A stretch of DNA of 64,000 bases from Symbiodinium natans (lineage: Eukaryota > Sar > Dinophyceae > Suessiales > Symbiodiniaceae), in contig CAJNDS010001868.1 in the NCBI GenBank assembly GCA_905221605.1, positions 1 through 64,000 of the forward strand, in the 5' to 3' direction. Made by a program: the position numbers and the translations under genes. A model generated the notes under the pieces. It was not told the DNA's origin and ran no database searches. It was given only the letters and a program-made list of their open reading frames with translations. Positions 11,561-23,288 of the stretch are shown in pieces; positions within the stretch are counted from its first letter, which is position 1, and each line of letters starts with the position of its first letter.

Positions 11561-11610
11561 ACTGAGAATTAGTTTTTTTACACGTACGTGTAAAAAAACT
11601 AATTCTCAGT
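11561..11610. repeat. Perfect 50-bp palindrome
   Basis: Two 25-nt arms, starting ACTGAGAATTAG, are exact reverse complements with no loop, centred on ACGT. It lies in an introner-like element of the TTGCTTAAGAACCCC family, next to a probable exon. It could form a cruciform in DNA or a hairpin in RNA. Confidence 0.85.
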
Positions 11611-11621
11611 AAGCAATTTAT

Positions 11622-11733
11622 CCAGCGTGTCCGAGCCTGGATCTCCGTCGTCTCCTCACCGCCGATCTCGGCAGCGGCGATGTCGATGCCCGAGGCGGCC
11701 TCAGAGGCCAATGACGCCCAGCCCAAAGGGTCT
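11622..11733 (-). CDS. Probable exon, unknown protein
   Basis: The minus strand reads ASLASEAASGIDIAAAEIGG then EETTEIQARTRW without a stop, between a telomere-like tract upstream and the palindromic introner downstream. Family unknown. Confidence 0.45.
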
Positions 11734-11989
11734 AGGGTTTAGGGTTAAGGGTTTAGGGTTTAGGGTTTAGGGTTAAGGGTTCAGGGTTAAGGGTTTAGGG
11801 TTTAGGGAAACCCTGAAACCCTGAACTTAATGTACCCAAAGACCTTGAGAGACGTTCCTGAGGGGGGGATCAGTGGGCTTCGAAGGCAGATAAAAACACA
11901 TGCGGGGCGAAGCTCCCATCGACCCTGCGGCAACAGCGCCTAAACCCTGAGCCCTAAGCCCTAAACCCTAAACCCCCTTTTGTTTGTTT

Positions 11990-12063
11990 TGGCCGTTGTA
12001 CGCGAGGCCCTGAACCTGAAGTCCTCCTGTGCCCACGACGGGGTCCGGCTCCACGATGGTGAC
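11990..12063 (-). CDS. Probable exon, unknown protein
   Basis: Acceptor CGCTCAG is followed by VTIVEPDPVVGTGGLQVQG and LAYNG. It sits between telomere-like tracts. Family unknown. Confidence 0.45.
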
Positions 12064-12199
12064 CTGAGCGTTTAGGGTTTAGGGTTTAGGGTTTAGTAAT
12101 TTAGGGTGTATAGGGTTTAGGGTTTAGGGTACAGCAAGACAAGTCGAAGGGTTGCAGGGCTCCGAACTCCTCGCACCCTTCAAGAGACACGAAAGGCCC

Positions 12200-12327
12200 C
12201 TAGTGTTGAGGAATTCGAGGGTTTTCAGCATCAGCTGCAGATAAGCGCAGGGCCCAGTCGCGTATGGTATGCAGCACGTTGGAGCACACCTCTGCAGAGG
12301 GCAGTCGGGATGCCTCTGCTATGGCTT
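12200..12327 (-). CDS. Possible terminal exon, unknown protein
   Basis: The minus strand reads AIAEASRLPSAEVCSNVL, then HTIRDWALRLSA, and reaches a TAG at 12200-12202. If the stop is used, a gene ends here; if a donor before it is used, the gene continues. Family unknown. Confidence 0.4.
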
Positions 12328-15300
12328 AGGAATCCCTAAACCCTTAAGCCCTAAACCCTAAACCCGTATACCCTGAAGTGAACCCGGAACCCCCATTCCG
12401 TTAGGATCTCTGTTGTTGGTCCTGAACTTCGTGTCTTGAAAACACATCAAGTCGAAGGTGGCAGATCATGGGCCTGTGAGACCCCCCCCTTGCCCCCAAA
12501 AAAAGAGCGTAAGGAACCACTAGAATCGAGACCTAAGCAGGGTTTAGGGTTTAGGGTTTAGGGTTTAGGGTTTAGGGTTTAGGGTTTAGGGTTTAGGGTT
12601 TAGGACATAAACCCAAGACCTGATTGAGATCAACCCTCCTCCCCTGGTGGCTTAGGGCCTTAGGGCTTCAGGGCAGTGCTTCGCTTGTCGCAGCTGAGTC
12701 CCCCCGCCGCATCAACTTTGTACCTGGAGGGTTTAGGGTTTAGGGTTTAGGGTTTAGGGTTTAGGGTTTGGGTTTAGGGTTCAATTAACTTTTGTTGTGC
12801 TCTCAAGCAAAGTGGTGGAATGGTCTCGGGCGCAAAGAAGCTCCTTTCATGTCTCGAGTGTGCTGTGAGACAGGCAAGACAATCCTAGGCTCCACCAGTG
12901 CAGACAACGAACTCAGGGTTTAGGGTTTAGGGTTCAAACCGTGTCTCAAAACATGTCAAAGCCCTAACCCCCAAACCCTAAACCCAAGTCTCTTCTCTGA
13001 ACGGGCTCGTCCCTCGGGGGCACTTCTTCAATGCTCCGGCAGCTTTGGCAAGGAGGATGTTTGGGTTCGTCCTGGGTCTTTCCGAGATGCTTTGGACGAG
13101 CCAGTTTGGGTCGGGCTTTAGGGCTTAGTTGGGCTCAACCCCCCGGGAAATCGACTACGATTTCTGGTTCTCCCATTCTAGGATGGCCCCTTAAAACCCT
13201 CCGAAATATACCCCTGAGTATGATCCTCTTCAACCCAACAAGAGAAAATGTCAGAATGTCCCAAGGCCTACCTAGAACTTGGGAACCTGGCTGGGAGTCC
13301 TACACTTCGCTAATCATGCCCAGTTCAGTTCCCATGGCTGCCAATTCTACGGCCTCCCCTTGAAACGACGCAACGGCCCCCTTCGCGGCAGGAAGGCGTC
13401 GCACCCCACGCATCCGTTGACGGTTTAGGGTTTAGGGTTTAAGGTTTAGGGTTTAGGGTTTGGGGTTTCGGGTTTAGGGGTTTTAAGGTTTAGGGTTCTG
13501 AAAATGTGCTCCAAGAGCTTGAAACCCACGCTCAGGGGGAAAATGTGCCGTCATTTCGGGGCTGGGAGCGGGGGCTTCCGCTTCGAGACTTATGGGCCCT
13601 CAGGGTCCATGCACCTATCTAGCAGATACCTGGGCCTTCCAGAGGTTCCCATAGCGTAGCTTCAGGGCCCAAGTATCTACTACATAGGTACCTGCACCCT
13701 TAGAGACAGGGGTGGGGCTTCTGAGCATGTACCGTCGGGTTTAGGCTTGGTGCTTGGGACTTGAAGTTGGGGCTTTCCTTGGGGACCAAATGAACCTTCA
13801 GACTTCTGGGGCCTTTTTGGGAAACCTGGCCAGAAGCACCCTAAACCCTAAACCCTAAACCTTAAGGTCTTAAATCTGAGGCCAGAAGCACTCCGCTGAG
13901 GTCTGCGCTCTAGCTTGAAAGACAGCACGAAAGCCTCAGGGTCTTTGAGGCTGTCTTTGAGGATCCACATCTAGACCAGAAAAAGTGTGCCCTTTTTGGT
14001 TTAAACGGGCTCATAGGAGCCCCTAAACCCTACCCCAAACCAAAACCCTAACCCTTAAATCATGTGGCTATATAAGTCCAAATATAAGGTCCCTCCCCAA
14101 TTGAAACCCTGTCTTGCGAAGGCTGGGTGTGGGAACATTGATGACCACAGAGCCGTGAACCTTCGTGATCCTTTTGCGAACCCTTTCTTGCCTGTATACT
14201 GTGAGTTAAAAAAGTAAATGCGTGAAAAACACATACACATTACATATGCGTATACATCTATCTCTATATATATATATATACATATTGCCACAAGTACACC
14301 TGTAAGGTGGTCACTTCCCTCATAATATGTCATCAAACCTTCTTGGCCGGCAAGGTCCCACTTCACGTTCCGGAGTATATGCGCAACATAAAAAATGGGA
14401 GGGTGGGGGTCCAATTTGGGGGTCCAATTTGGGGCCCTCAGATTGGGCAAGATGATGTGGCACTTCTGCATCTGAGTTCCCTGACTCCCTCTAAACCCTA
14501 AACCCTCAACCCACAACCCTGGCCCTAAACCCCAAACCGTATATCCCTATGACCCAACAACCCTAAACCCTAAAAGCCTATAACCCTATAATCCTAAACC
14601 CTAAACCCTATAAACCCTCGACCCTGAAACCGGGAAGGCACTGCGGCATTCAGCGGCTGAGCCTCACGCCTTGGGAGCCCACTCACGAACTGCACCGAGC
14701 CTGGGGGGGGTTTAGGGTTTAGGGTTTATAATTTTCGGGTTTAGGGTTTAGGGTTTAGGGTTTAGGGTTCAGGGTTTAGGAATTCTTTGGGCCGAGGAAA
14801 TGCTCTGATGTTGAGGAGGGTTGTAGGGTTAAAAAGTGTTGAGCCCGACGAGCACACTTAAAGCAACAACTGCAAACCATGACGAAGTACACCATGGGCA
14901 GCTGACCCCTAAACCCTAAACCCTATAAACCCGATAAACCCTATAAACCCTATAAACCCTAAAACCCTAAAACCCTAAACCCTACACCTCACATTCCAGA
15001 CTTGCAAACCTCGACTGCAACTTCGTTCAGGGCTGACCCTAAATCCTATAAACCCTAGAAACCCTAGAAACCCTATAAACCCTATAAACCCTAAAACCCT
15101 ATTTGCCCTACACCCTGAGAGGCCTTGTCCCAAGCTGCACTCCGGGGTCTTTTTGCGGGAGCCCTGAGCAAGAGATTCGAGTCTAGGTTGCAGCCTAGGA
15201 TAGAAAAGGGTGCCCGTTTTGGCTTCAAAAAGGGGTTTATGAGGGACCCGAAGCCCCAGTGGGCATCCTAGGAAAAAGCGGCATGCTTTCCGAACAACCC

Positions 15301-16124
15301 TCCCTCCTCACCCTACACTCCCTAATCAACTCCCAACCCCCTTTAGGCGCCCCGCATCTTTGGCACGTTCCGCAGCTGTACAGTGAGCCCATCGTGCGCC
15401 TGATGTTAGAAGTATAGAAAGGGAATCCTTTCAACAATTTGCCGAACCAACCCTGAGTGCCTGTGCTGCTCCTAAACCGCTACACCCGAAACCCTAAACC
15501 CTACTCTCCCGTGTGCTGTGAAGGATCTACATTCCGAATCCCCCCCCCCCCGGTTTGGGGTTAGGGCATCTGCAGGTCTCCGTGCAGCAGGGGACTCGAT
15601 TGCTCCTCTTTTCAGAAGGACACCAATATCTACCCTCACCAATGCTTGTAATAAGGAACCCTTTGTCCACTCACCAGAGCCAGACATTGACACCCTACTC
15701 AGGGAAGCACATGTAGCATGGGCCCCAGAGCTCAACCCTAAACCCTAAACTCTAACCCCTAAGTCCCCACCGAAAAGGGATGCCCAGGGGCTTGCAAACC
15801 TGGTTTGGCCCTTTGAGCCCAAATGCAAGACTCTTCCTGATTAGGATCCAACGACAGGGGCTTAAGGGTTTAGGTGTTTGAGGTTACTCAGAAGGCCCCC
15901 TAAACCCCATACCCCAACCCCCAACCCCCAACCCCCAACCCCAACCCTAACCCTAAACCCGAAACCCTAAACCCTAAACCCCAAACACCAAACCCCAAAA
16001 TTATCCGAAGGTCCTACCCAGTTCGCTGAAAGTATTTGCGCTGGGGTCTCCGGACCCGACTCTGAATCTTCTCCGTGGCCATCTCCGCCTCAGGCCTTGG
16101 ACGGCTCACCGCAGAACAAACTAC

Positions 16125-16290
16125 TATTTGCTTAAGAACCCCAAAAGAATAGAAAAAACAATAATTCCTATAGTACCCTTAGTAAGGAATAACTATTTGC
16201 TTAAGAACCCAAAAGAATGAAAAAGAACAATCCCTACGGTACCCTTAGTAGTGTGGAACAATATTTTGTTTTGTTCCGGGGTTCTTAAGC
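16125..16290. repeat. Introner-like element, TTGCTTAAGAACCCC family
   Basis: Two direct copies of CTATTTGCTTAAGAACCC (about 16125 and 16192) face an inverted GGGGTTCTTAAGCAAGTAG (about 16277). A relative lies at 11450-11610. Confidence 0.6.
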
Positions 16291-17566
16291 AAGTAGTAGT
16301 AAAGGCCACCCTTCTTTTGGTTGGCCGCTTGTTTGGACAAAGTGAATTTTGAATTCAAACTGCTATGTTGTGGCGGGGGGGGGGGGGGGGGGAATGCGAA
16401 ATTTCCAAAATGTTCAAGGCCTTGGTCCGGGCTTCCACGGGACATGTTGGAAGCACATGGGTAGTTCTCTAGATTAAAACCACAAACCTCAAACCCTCAA
16501 CCCTAAACACTCAACCTAAACCCTAAGTTGAACGTTTTAGCACTTTTGGGCTTGCAAAGGCTTTTGTAAGCCAGGGTTCCAAGGGGAAACAACACAATTC
16601 TGTCTATTCATCTATGTCTCGAGGGTTCAGCTCCAGGGCTAGCACACAGCTTTGGCTTCAGTCGGTTTACAAGGGTTCCAAACTCTAGACAGGGAATAAC
16701 GGTATTGCGGGTGTGATAACTGATTTTGGGGTTCATGGCCGTGACAAGAGGGCTTAACACCAGGTGCATATCCTACACCAGAGCAAACCCTAAAAAGCCC
16801 TAAGCCCAACAGCGCCGCTTCGTAGCCAAGGCATAGGCACATAGAAGTCCGAGACGGCTGCCGCAAGTAGTACCAGCCCAGCCGGTCCTCGAATGTTTGA
16901 GACCCTTTGCAAGATCTGCAGAACGTTCTAGAAGTAAGGTAGAAACCATATGGTCACTTCTCTACATATGGTCCCTTTTGGGGTTCCGATTATAAAGCGC
17001 CAGCTCTGAAAGGGGTACCCATAAAAAGGATGCTACTTTAGAGAAATCACCATATGGGTAGTTGTCAAGACCTCAACAGGAACCCTCAAATTAGAACATG
17101 TTCGCAACGGTAGGTCGGTAGGTCAGGTGCACTGAAGAGGTTTAGAGGCTGAGTGCTGATTGGAGAACCTTTATGCGGGGTTGAATGGAATTCTAAACAC
17201 TTTCTAAACCCTAAACCCGAAACCCTCAAACCAAAACCCAAAACCCAAAAGCAGCAAAAGCCCTAACCCTGTGTTCCTGCATCTGTCCCCTGAGGATCGT
17301 GCCGAAGCAGTTTCACTACACCCACATTGGAGAGCCACCAAGTACATGGCTTGGTACAAAGGCCGCCGACTTCGGTGATCTATCCAACCCCCCCCCCTCC
17401 CCCTTTAGGGCCCCTACCCCCCTGTTTTGGGGGGCCCGAAGTCTAGCAAATTTCGTTGAGAACCGGAAAGGCGCATGAGTACCAATCCCAGTGCCTCGAA
17501 CCGGTATCTTGGTATTCTTTCCGATTACCCCCCTCCCCCCGTTTAACTTGGTTTTCCCTTGCGGTT

Positions 17567-17604
17567 CCTTGGGGGGGGGGGGGGGGTTGGGGGGGGGGGG
17601 GGGG
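17567..17604. repeat. Long poly-G tracts
   Basis: Two runs of 14 or more G separated by TT. Other G runs occur at 16374-16391 and 34395-34415. They are G-quadruplex-prone and also error-prone in sequencing. Confidence 0.8.
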
Positions 17605-17787
17605 GTCCTTCAGCGAACCTAAACCGAAAATGTAAAACTTAAAACCCAGAACCCTAAACCCAGAGCCTCCTTCCTTAAGAGCTCAACCCCTCAACCCAAG
17701 CTCGAGTCCTGCTGGCGCCAAGGCTTGACACGCCTCTCTGAGCCTGCTTCGGGCTTGGGGAAAGGGTTCAGGGTTAGGGTTTGGGAT

Positions 17788-17952
17788 GTTCCCCCTTATA
17801 CTTACAGTGCTTAATAGTGATTATAGTAGGGGGTACTATAAATCCCTATTGAGGACGGATGTTCCCCCTTTTACTTACAGTCCTTAATGGTGATTATAGC
17901 AGGGGGTACTATAATCCCTATTGAGGACTGTTAGTACAAGGGGGAAGCTCCC
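17788..17952. repeat. Introner-like element, GATGTTCCCCCTT family, tandem pair
   Basis: The unit GGATGTTCCCCCTT...ATTGAGGAC is present twice in direct order with about 85-bp spacing, and the pair ends with the inverted AGTACAAGGGGGAAGC. Relatives lie at 10620-10688, 28847-28975 and 56058-56110. Confidence 0.6.
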
Positions 17953-18017
17953 AAGTTAGGGTTTAGGTTTCAGGGTTTAGGGGCTTCAGGGGCTACCGTT
18001 GATAGTGTGCCAGACAC

Positions 18018-18240
18018 TTACATCCATGTTTCCAAATTCAGCACAGCCGCAGAAAAAGGTAGTCGAAGATCGTGGTGAAGCCAACAGGCAGAAGTCGGTC
18101 CTGGAGAAACATTGTGGTGAATTCGCCAATGAGTGCTAGTCAAATCCGAACAATCATCTCCTAGAGTATCTGGCACGGTGAAAGCGCCATAGATCCCAAC
18201 CGCCCACGCTTGCTCGGCGGTCAACCTCAAAGATCCCGAG
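18018..18240 (-). CDS. Possible exon, unknown protein
   Basis: A stop-free minus-strand frame includes LTAEQAWAVGIYGAFTVPD and HWRIHHNVSPGPTSACW. Exon limits and family are unknown. Confidence 0.3.
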
Positions 18241-19032
18241 GCAAGGCTCCATCTGTCCGGGTGAAGTGAAGTGTTCAGAGTCTTTAGGCCGGTTCTCTGT
18301 CATCAAGCTTCCGCTCGTCCTTCAGGTCAGAAGGCGGCTGGGCCTGGCTCGCCACCTGAAGCGGAGGGCTCAAGTGGCTTACAGCACCCCCTAAACCCTA
18401 AACCCCAAACCGTGAACCCCAAACCCTAAACCCTAAACCCTAAACCCCGAGGCAGCAAGTCACAGAGCTCTGAGCAGCTGCACAAGCCCGTGTGAACGTA
18501 AGACGCCAGGCTTCAAGCCAACTCCATCAACCTTGACCGTGATTGAACCAGACTTGGAGGTTTACTCCATTAAGGACGCTTTGGCTACATAGTTACACCC
18601 GACCCACAAATCGAGGTAAGAACAACAGACAGATCGTAGCCATGGGGTCCATTTGGGCGGGTCTTTAGGACGACAATTCCCAATGTTGCAAGAAGCCCGC
18701 CAAAAGCTTTTGGGGGGCCCAAACCCTAAACCATAACCCTACCCTAATCCCTAGTCCCGAGTCCCGAGTCCCTAAACCCTAAACCCTAAACCCTAAACCC
18801 TATAAACCCTAAACCCTAAACCCTAAACCCTAAACCCTAAACCCTAAACCCTCCTCGCCTCGTGCGCCAAGAGCTGCAGGGGAGCCTGGGAAGCTGAACC
18901 GAAGCCTCCAGAAGCCCCTGAGTATGCCCCTAACCCTATAATTCCCTGAAAGACCTAGGCCCTAAATCCCTAAACCCTAGCCCTAAACCCTAAAACCCTA
19001 AACCCTCAGCCCTAGCCCCCAACAGTGAACCC

Positions 19033-19083
19033 TGTCGGCCTCGTTGAGCTTGCGGACGATATCTGTCGCGTAGGGAAAGTTGG
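19033..19083 (-). CDS. Probable DUF4116-like exon fragment
   Basis: Reads NFPYATDIVRKLNEADR. The spacing of hydrophobic and charged residues resembles the DUF4116 helical repeat, but the match is weak. Confidence 0.3.
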
Positions 19084-19687
19084 AGCCTGCTTTGCAAGGG
19101 CTTAAAGTTTAGGGCAGCTACCACAAAAAGTGAGATGAGGAGTCAGGACTTCCCCTCAACAACCCTAGAACGACTACCTTAAAGTCCAAAAGCCTCAAAA
19201 ACTCAAAAGTCATAAGCCTTCAACAGCTCTGAGACCACGTAATACCGGGCTTCGCTTCTCTCTGTGGGTCTGAGTTCCATAGCTTGTCGGCCTTGGTTTA
19301 GGATTTCCCGGTCCGCAAGGCAAAACAAATTTGAGGACATCAACCGTATCACTCCCTCTCGGAATCTTCTCTTTTGCAGGCACCGCCGCAGCCGACAAGA
19401 GGGCAGCATTTCGGGATATAGCGACAGTTCGGTAGTACAAAATATATACGAATACAAAATTGGAAATAGGTCAAACGCTTAAGGTGCAAGAAGGGAGAGC
19501 CCCAAGCCCTAACTCCTCGACACTTCTGTTCACATGTCCGGAGCCCAACTGACATGAAACTGGGGAGGTGGCTTGTACACCAAACAGCAGACTATTGCAC
19601 ACTGTTTCGGATTCACCATGGCCGGAATGGGGATGGCCCCCGGTGAGAGCAGCAAGGACACCAATCCGGGCCGACTCTGATGAGTTC

Positions 19688-20146
19688 CTACTTGTCGAAG
19701 ATGAGTATGACCTTCTTGCTGCCGTTGCCGGTCCACTCCAGCTGCATGGATTTGTGTGACCAGGCGTAGTTCATCTTCGGCCTATGGGCCTCCTCCCAAA
19801 TAAACACGTTGTAGGTGACGGTGTTTCCCCAGGAGCTCCGGAATTTGTGTGAGAAGCTGAGGCTGATGCAAAGTGCTACGGAGTCGTCGTCCTTCTGCAC
19901 GTTGAAGTCTGACAGGCACTTCTTCACGAGCCGCTGCGCACGCTCCTTCTCACCTTCGGCGTCAAAGCCGCCCTGAAACACCACGCTGACATCTGTCTCC
20001 TGGCCCGAGACCTCCAGGATTGAAGCCTCTTCGCCGCTGGTCTTGAGCATCTGATGTCCCGCGTCTCCCTGGTTGAGGGGCTGGCTTCTCTCCTCGCGAA
20101 GTGCAGAGGAAGCTGCAAAGTACAAGATCATCAGGGCAGCTCTCAT
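19688..20146 (-). CDS. Secreted or membrane-targeted protein of unknown function (152 aa)
   Basis: An intronless frame starts MRAALMILYFAASSALRE, a plausible signal peptide, and ends at a TAG. The mature part has an acidic stretch (EGEKERAQRLVKKCLSDF) and a C-terminal region rich in aromatic residues with many potential beta strands (VTYNVFIWEEAH, LEWTGNG, VILIFDK). The frame stays open for 47 codons upstream, but the start chosen here is the one giving a signal peptide. I do not recognise the family. No introner interrupts it. Confidence 0.6.
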   Translation of the reverse strand: MRAALMILYFAASSALREERSQPLNQGDAGHQMLKTSGEEASILEVSGQETDVSVVFQGGFDAEGEKERAQRLVKKCLSDFNVQKDDDSVALCISLSFSHKFRSSWGNTVTYNVFIWEEAHRPKMNYAWSHKSMQLEWTGNGSKKVILIFDK

Positions 20147-20289
20147 GCTGTGCTGATGGGAGAATGGATAGGAATCGACAAACTTCGACAAACCAGTCGC
20201 AGATCTGTGGCTTGAGCCGTGCAGATTGTCAGGTGTACGCGAATTCGGACACGTAACACAGGAAATCACATCAAGAAGAACGACCATGC

Positions 20290-21960
20290 TAGGCTCTGTG
20301 GGAGGTCCAAGCCTCTCCTTGATATGAGCTTCAAAGATTTTGTGAATGATGGGGCCCTACACCCCTAACCTAAACCCATAGGCCCCACGGCTCCCAAAAA
20401 ACCCTGATTCACTTCCTATGACAACCCATTCCCCCCCTCCCAGCAAACAAAAACATGGGTCTTTCCCCAAAACAAAGATCCTCGAATAAACCCCAGTCTA
20501 CGTTACGTAGTCCGTATCAGAATCATAGGAAACCCCCCAAAAAGACCCCCCCTCCAGCCCCAACCCCAACCCCACACATTTTCAGAAACCCCCATCTCGG
20601 GTCCCCCAAGTCCGTATGACTATAGCATTGCTGTTGCTACAGGCTCGTTTTGCTTTTTCTTTGGGTTTAGGGTTTGTAAGGGGTACCCCAATCATTTGCT
20701 TCTCTTACGGCCCGTTACGTGGGGGAGCTTCAGGGATCTTCAGAGCACTCTTTTCTGCAGGGGCGAGCACGTCACTGCCACTCAGGTGGCCTGGCGCAAG
20801 AAAGGGCTTTGAAAGCTCAGGGCTGCGGGTTTAGGGCTCAGGGTTTAAAACCCGAAGATCCCCAGCGGCAGAGGGCCCTCTCGGGGGCAGCTTTCATGAT
20901 GGTGGTGAGCTTCCCTTCCGAAGGACACCGGTCGCATGTCATGTAGGGGCGAAGTTAAAACAAAATCAAGATTCTGGGAAGTTGGTAGTTGGTCCTGTAC
21001 ATAGTTCGGGATCACAAGGACATCGCGTGGCTAGTTCTTTGGGCTTTTGTAGAAGGTACTTTTCTGGTGCGCCACATGACGAGACATCAAGAAGGCACCA
21101 GACAACGAGTGCCAAGCCCATGAACCCATTCCGAATTCCTTATCTCTGATCCCTAGAGCCTGAAATCCTATACCCTAAACCCAAAACCCTTAGGGACCCC
21201 TCGAACCCCGAACAGCCCAGAACACCCCCAAACCCACAAGACCTTAAATACAGATTTCACAGACCTTAGATAAACCCAACTAGACCACCAACATCCAGTA
21301 GCTTGAGCCTGTACACCCTCAGCCCCGATTGTGGTTTGGACTTTAAGGTTTGAGCGTTTCGGAGGGGTGTAGTGTCCAAGTCTTTTTTTTGGCTCAGGGT
21401 TTCTAAATTAGGGTCCTTTGCTTGTCTTCATAATCGGACTCCCGATTCAAGAAATCCCTGAGCCCTGTTGCGAGCCTCGCCCTGGCTGGCATAGCCGCCG
21501 GCCCCCCGGGCGAGACGCAGGACCTGGCAAGCTTCGGTAGATTCCTCAGAGGGCTTTTGAGGGCGTTTCAAGGGGCTTGAGTTTAGGGCTTAGGGTTTAG
21601 GGTTTCAAGTCTAGGCATAGGGCCCGGACTGGCTTCATGGTCTTTTCATCTCCCCTCCCCGCTACGCTGCTGAACAGTTGCGCTGCCCAGAGCAGTGCTG
21701 CTCTAGATCTACTATTGACAAACCCTAGAAACCATCACAATGAGACACCCGAATCTTTGGGCAGTTTCAAGCTCTCAGAGAAGGTTCTCGAATTGTTCCG
21801 CTTAAGCTTCAAAGGCAGGGCCTTACACAGCCTTAAGCCCGAAGCCCTAAGCCTTAAGCCTTGAACCCTCAGCCCTAAGCCCCGCAGCCTTAAACCGCTA
21901 AAACCCTGTGCCCTAAATCCCCCAAAACCAGACCCTATGCCCCAAACCTCACGAAGCTAA
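20290..21960. other. Intron/intergenic DNA without a confident gene
   Basis: Contains short telomere-like tracts. A DUF4116-like fragment on the minus strand near 21475-21535 (VLRLARGAGGYASQG) is possible but weak. Confidence 0.4.
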
Positions 21961-21963
21961 ACC

Positions 21964-22010
21964 TGGCCTCCACATCTGCACGGAGCTCCTGCACCGGGGC
22001 CAGTGAGAGA
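21964..22010 (-). CDS. DUF4116-like exon
   Basis: Reads SLAPVQELRADVEAR, the helix pair seen at the end of DUF4116 repeats (ELRADREV). It is flanked by telomere-like tracts. Confidence 0.45.
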
Positions 22011-22503
22011 ACAGACCAGGTCGACTTGGTATAGGGCTGGAAGAGCGAAGGGTGGACTTTGTAGTTTGGAATTCTCAACCCTAAGCCCTAAACCCGAAAC
22101 CTGGAACATAGAGGAATGTATGTCACCCTAAAGGCCCTAAAGTGAGGGAGCACATAGAGCCGGCAGCTCGAGTCAGCGCGAAATCCTACAAAGGGCGCAG
22201 GATGCTTGACAACTATTCTTTCTTTCTTGTATAGGTCAAGAGTAATACAAACCAAATGGCCGCATGGCCCCACCAGTAGACTTGGTTACGGCTTCATCAG
22301 AAACCTTTAGCTCTGGTTCTCCCCATCTGCGAAGGCCCTCGTTTTCAGTTCAGAACCCTAAACCCTAAACCCTAGACCCTAAACCCTGAACCCTGAACCC
22401 TAAACCCTAAACCCTAAACCTAAACCCTAAACCCTAAACCCTAAACCCTAAGCCCTAAGCCCTAAGCCCTAAGCCCTAAGCTCATATCCCAAGCAAACCT
22501 CTG

Positions 22504-22565
22504 CGTGCCTTGCCGGCATGAGACATCGCGCGCTTGTCTTGCCGCACAGCCGCCAGAACCACCTT
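22504..22565 (-). CDS. DUF4116-like exon
   Basis: Reads KVVLAAVRQDKRAMSHAGKA. VVLAAVRQ(N/D)G is the most recognisable signature of the family. Confidence 0.6.
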
Positions 22566-23102
22566 GTTATAGGGCTCTTAAGCAAGGGGGGTTTCGGCGG
22601 TAGGGTTTAGGGTTTTAGGGGTACCTAGGAAACTTTTGGGAAGCTTAGGGAGCTTTGGGGAGTATGGGGGAGCATTAGGGAACCTTGGGTTGCATACCCC
22701 CCTCGAACCGCCCTCCCGTGAAGAACCCGATGACCATGGCAAGGCATCTGGTCCAGCCTGCAAAGTGCAAGAAATAACCCAAGAAATAGTAAACAATCTC
22801 AAGCCCAAAACCATGATCTGTACAGTTTTCGATGTAGGCTATGGTGTTTCGAAGCTGACTTCTTGATACCCTCTGTTAATTCCATTGGGCTTGGTCTTGG
22901 TCTTTCGGGTTTCGGAGGTTTCTGTTGGGGTCAAGCCTTCTAGGGGTTCAGGAGTTTGAAGTCTTCCAGGGTTTCTTGCTGTTAAGGGTTTCTTGCTGTT
23001 AAGGCCATTTCTAGGCTTTGTTGAATACACCCGAAACCCTAAACCCGAATATACAATTCCGCAGGATCTGAGAAGCCTTTTCCTTGTTTGTCGAGCTTTG
23101 AC

Positions 23103-23168
23103 CCTCTGACGCGCCTGTCGGTCTGATCGGAGGGCGTCGCTGGCGTACTCCAGCGCGTGGCCTGACCT
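23103..23168 (-). CDS. DUF4116-like exon with clear splice sites
   Basis: Acceptor CTCTCTTGCAG is followed by 22 codons (RSGHALEYASDALRSDRQA...) and a GT donor. ALEYAS-x-LRSDR is the DUF4116 core. It lies just downstream of the nuclease gene at 23289-25088, while other DUF4116-like exons lie upstream of that gene, so the nuclease gene may sit inside an intron. Confidence 0.6.
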
Positions 23169-23288
23169 CTGCAAGAGAGTTTGAATTATAGTAGGGATAT
23201 ATTGATAGTACAGTCTTTGTCGGGTCTTGGTGGAGTTTATGAAGGTTTTCAGGGGTCCCCTCACCCCGCCACCCACTGGGCTGGGCCT

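Larger units (their letters stand above)
13000..18000. other. Repeat-rich stretch with no confident gene
   Basis: Holds telomere-like tracts, introner-like elements, G/C homopolymer runs and short open frames. I see no exon here with evidence comparable to those elsewhere. AT dinucleotide runs occur near 14265-14280. Confidence 0.5.

Noticed and set aside
18630-18660. Dinoflagellate spliced-leader relic
   Set aside because: CGTAGCCATGGGG shares only the CGTAGCCAT core with the 22-nt leader and then diverges. No better match was seen elsewhere.
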